A stretch of 64,000 bases of DNA, from NCBI RefSeq assembly GCF_000576635.1, contig NZ_AVFL01000007.1, forward strand, positions 62,001 to 126,000, read 5' to 3'. The notes under the pieces are model-generated. The model made no database searches and was not told the origin of the DNA. It was given only the letters and a program-made list of their open reading frames with translations. Of the stretch, positions 63,928 through 64,000 are shown piece after piece; position 1 is the stretch's first letter, and each line of letters opens with the position of its first letter. Source of the stretch: Skermanella stibiiresistens SB22. GTDB taxonomy: Bacteria > Pseudomonadota > Alphaproteobacteria > Azospirillales > Azospirillaceae. A program made the position numbers and the translations under genes.

Positions 63928-64000
63928 ATGACGACACTCAAGGAATTCGAGGACGCATTGCGGGAGCAGGGCATGGAACCGGCCCTCGCCATCCTGGAGA
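63928..64000 (+). CDS. unknown protein, 3' truncated by the window end
   Basis: Only the first 24 residues are in the window (MTTLKEFEDALREQGMEPAL and four more). A GGGAG sequence lies about 11 bases upstream of the ATG. Predicted helical; nothing more can be said. Confidence 0.45.
   Translation, partial: MTTLKEFEDALREQGMEPALAILE

Overview
The window is GC-rich, densely coding bacterial DNA. The gene content points to an alphaproteobacterium of the Rhodospirillales/Azospirillaceae type (Azospirillum or Skermanella-like). The evidence is a 1625-residue NAD-glutamate dehydrogenase, an alphaproteobacterial GlnD, an Irr-type Fur protein next to an Atm1 exporter and a rubrerythrin, soluble PAS hybrid kinases, and the CcmA-CcmB pair. 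Genus is an inference from gene content only; no rRNA or tRNA gene was found.

Layout. 1-4669: housekeeping genes (alpha/beta hydrolase cut by the window edge, membrane protein, PAP2 phosphatase, greB, MFS transporter, YciF-like ferritin fold). Two convergent pairs here share hairpins that contain both stop codons. 4777-23730: a surface-polysaccharide locus. Its minus-strand part is a tight four-gene operon in which a MotA/ExbB-like and a MotB/ZorB-like ion-motor pair precede the ATPase and permease of a Wzt/Wzm-type exporter; a two-domain GT2 lies upstream. Its plus-strand part holds a GT4 with N-terminal repeats, manC, gmd, a class II aldolase, a tandem nucleotidyltransferase, GtrA, a DPM-like GT2, a GDPD-fold protein, a GT-C glycosyltransferase fused to a uridine-kinase-like domain, and a HAD phosphatase. 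23794-25636: three ATGA-coupled phage-tail-like genes, one with a peptidase S74 chaperone domain.

26023-45082: housekeeping genes (trpS, pcp, hybrid histidine kinase, atm1-like ABC transporter, irr, rubrerythrin, SH3 protein, 2-hydroxyacid dehydrogenase, fructosamine-kinase/LMW-PTP/DUF6314 operon, cobB, ccmAB, NAD-GDH). 45391-55145: an accessory island. Its core is three genes joined by ATGA overlaps: a TIR-STAND-TPR protein, a SIR2-domain protein and an SMC/RecF-like ATPase. This looks like an anti-phage or conflict system with two predicted NAD-consuming domains, and is the best candidate for an undescribed system here. A HExxH protein follows it.

55524-64000: a soluble chemoreceptor-like protein with reversed domain order (signalling tip then Cache), glnD, a previously easy-to-miss 41-residue lipoprotein, a TumE/TumA-type toxin-antitoxin pair with a 19-bp palindrome upstream, a CorA/ZntB-type transporter, a membrane histidine kinase, and the start of one more gene.
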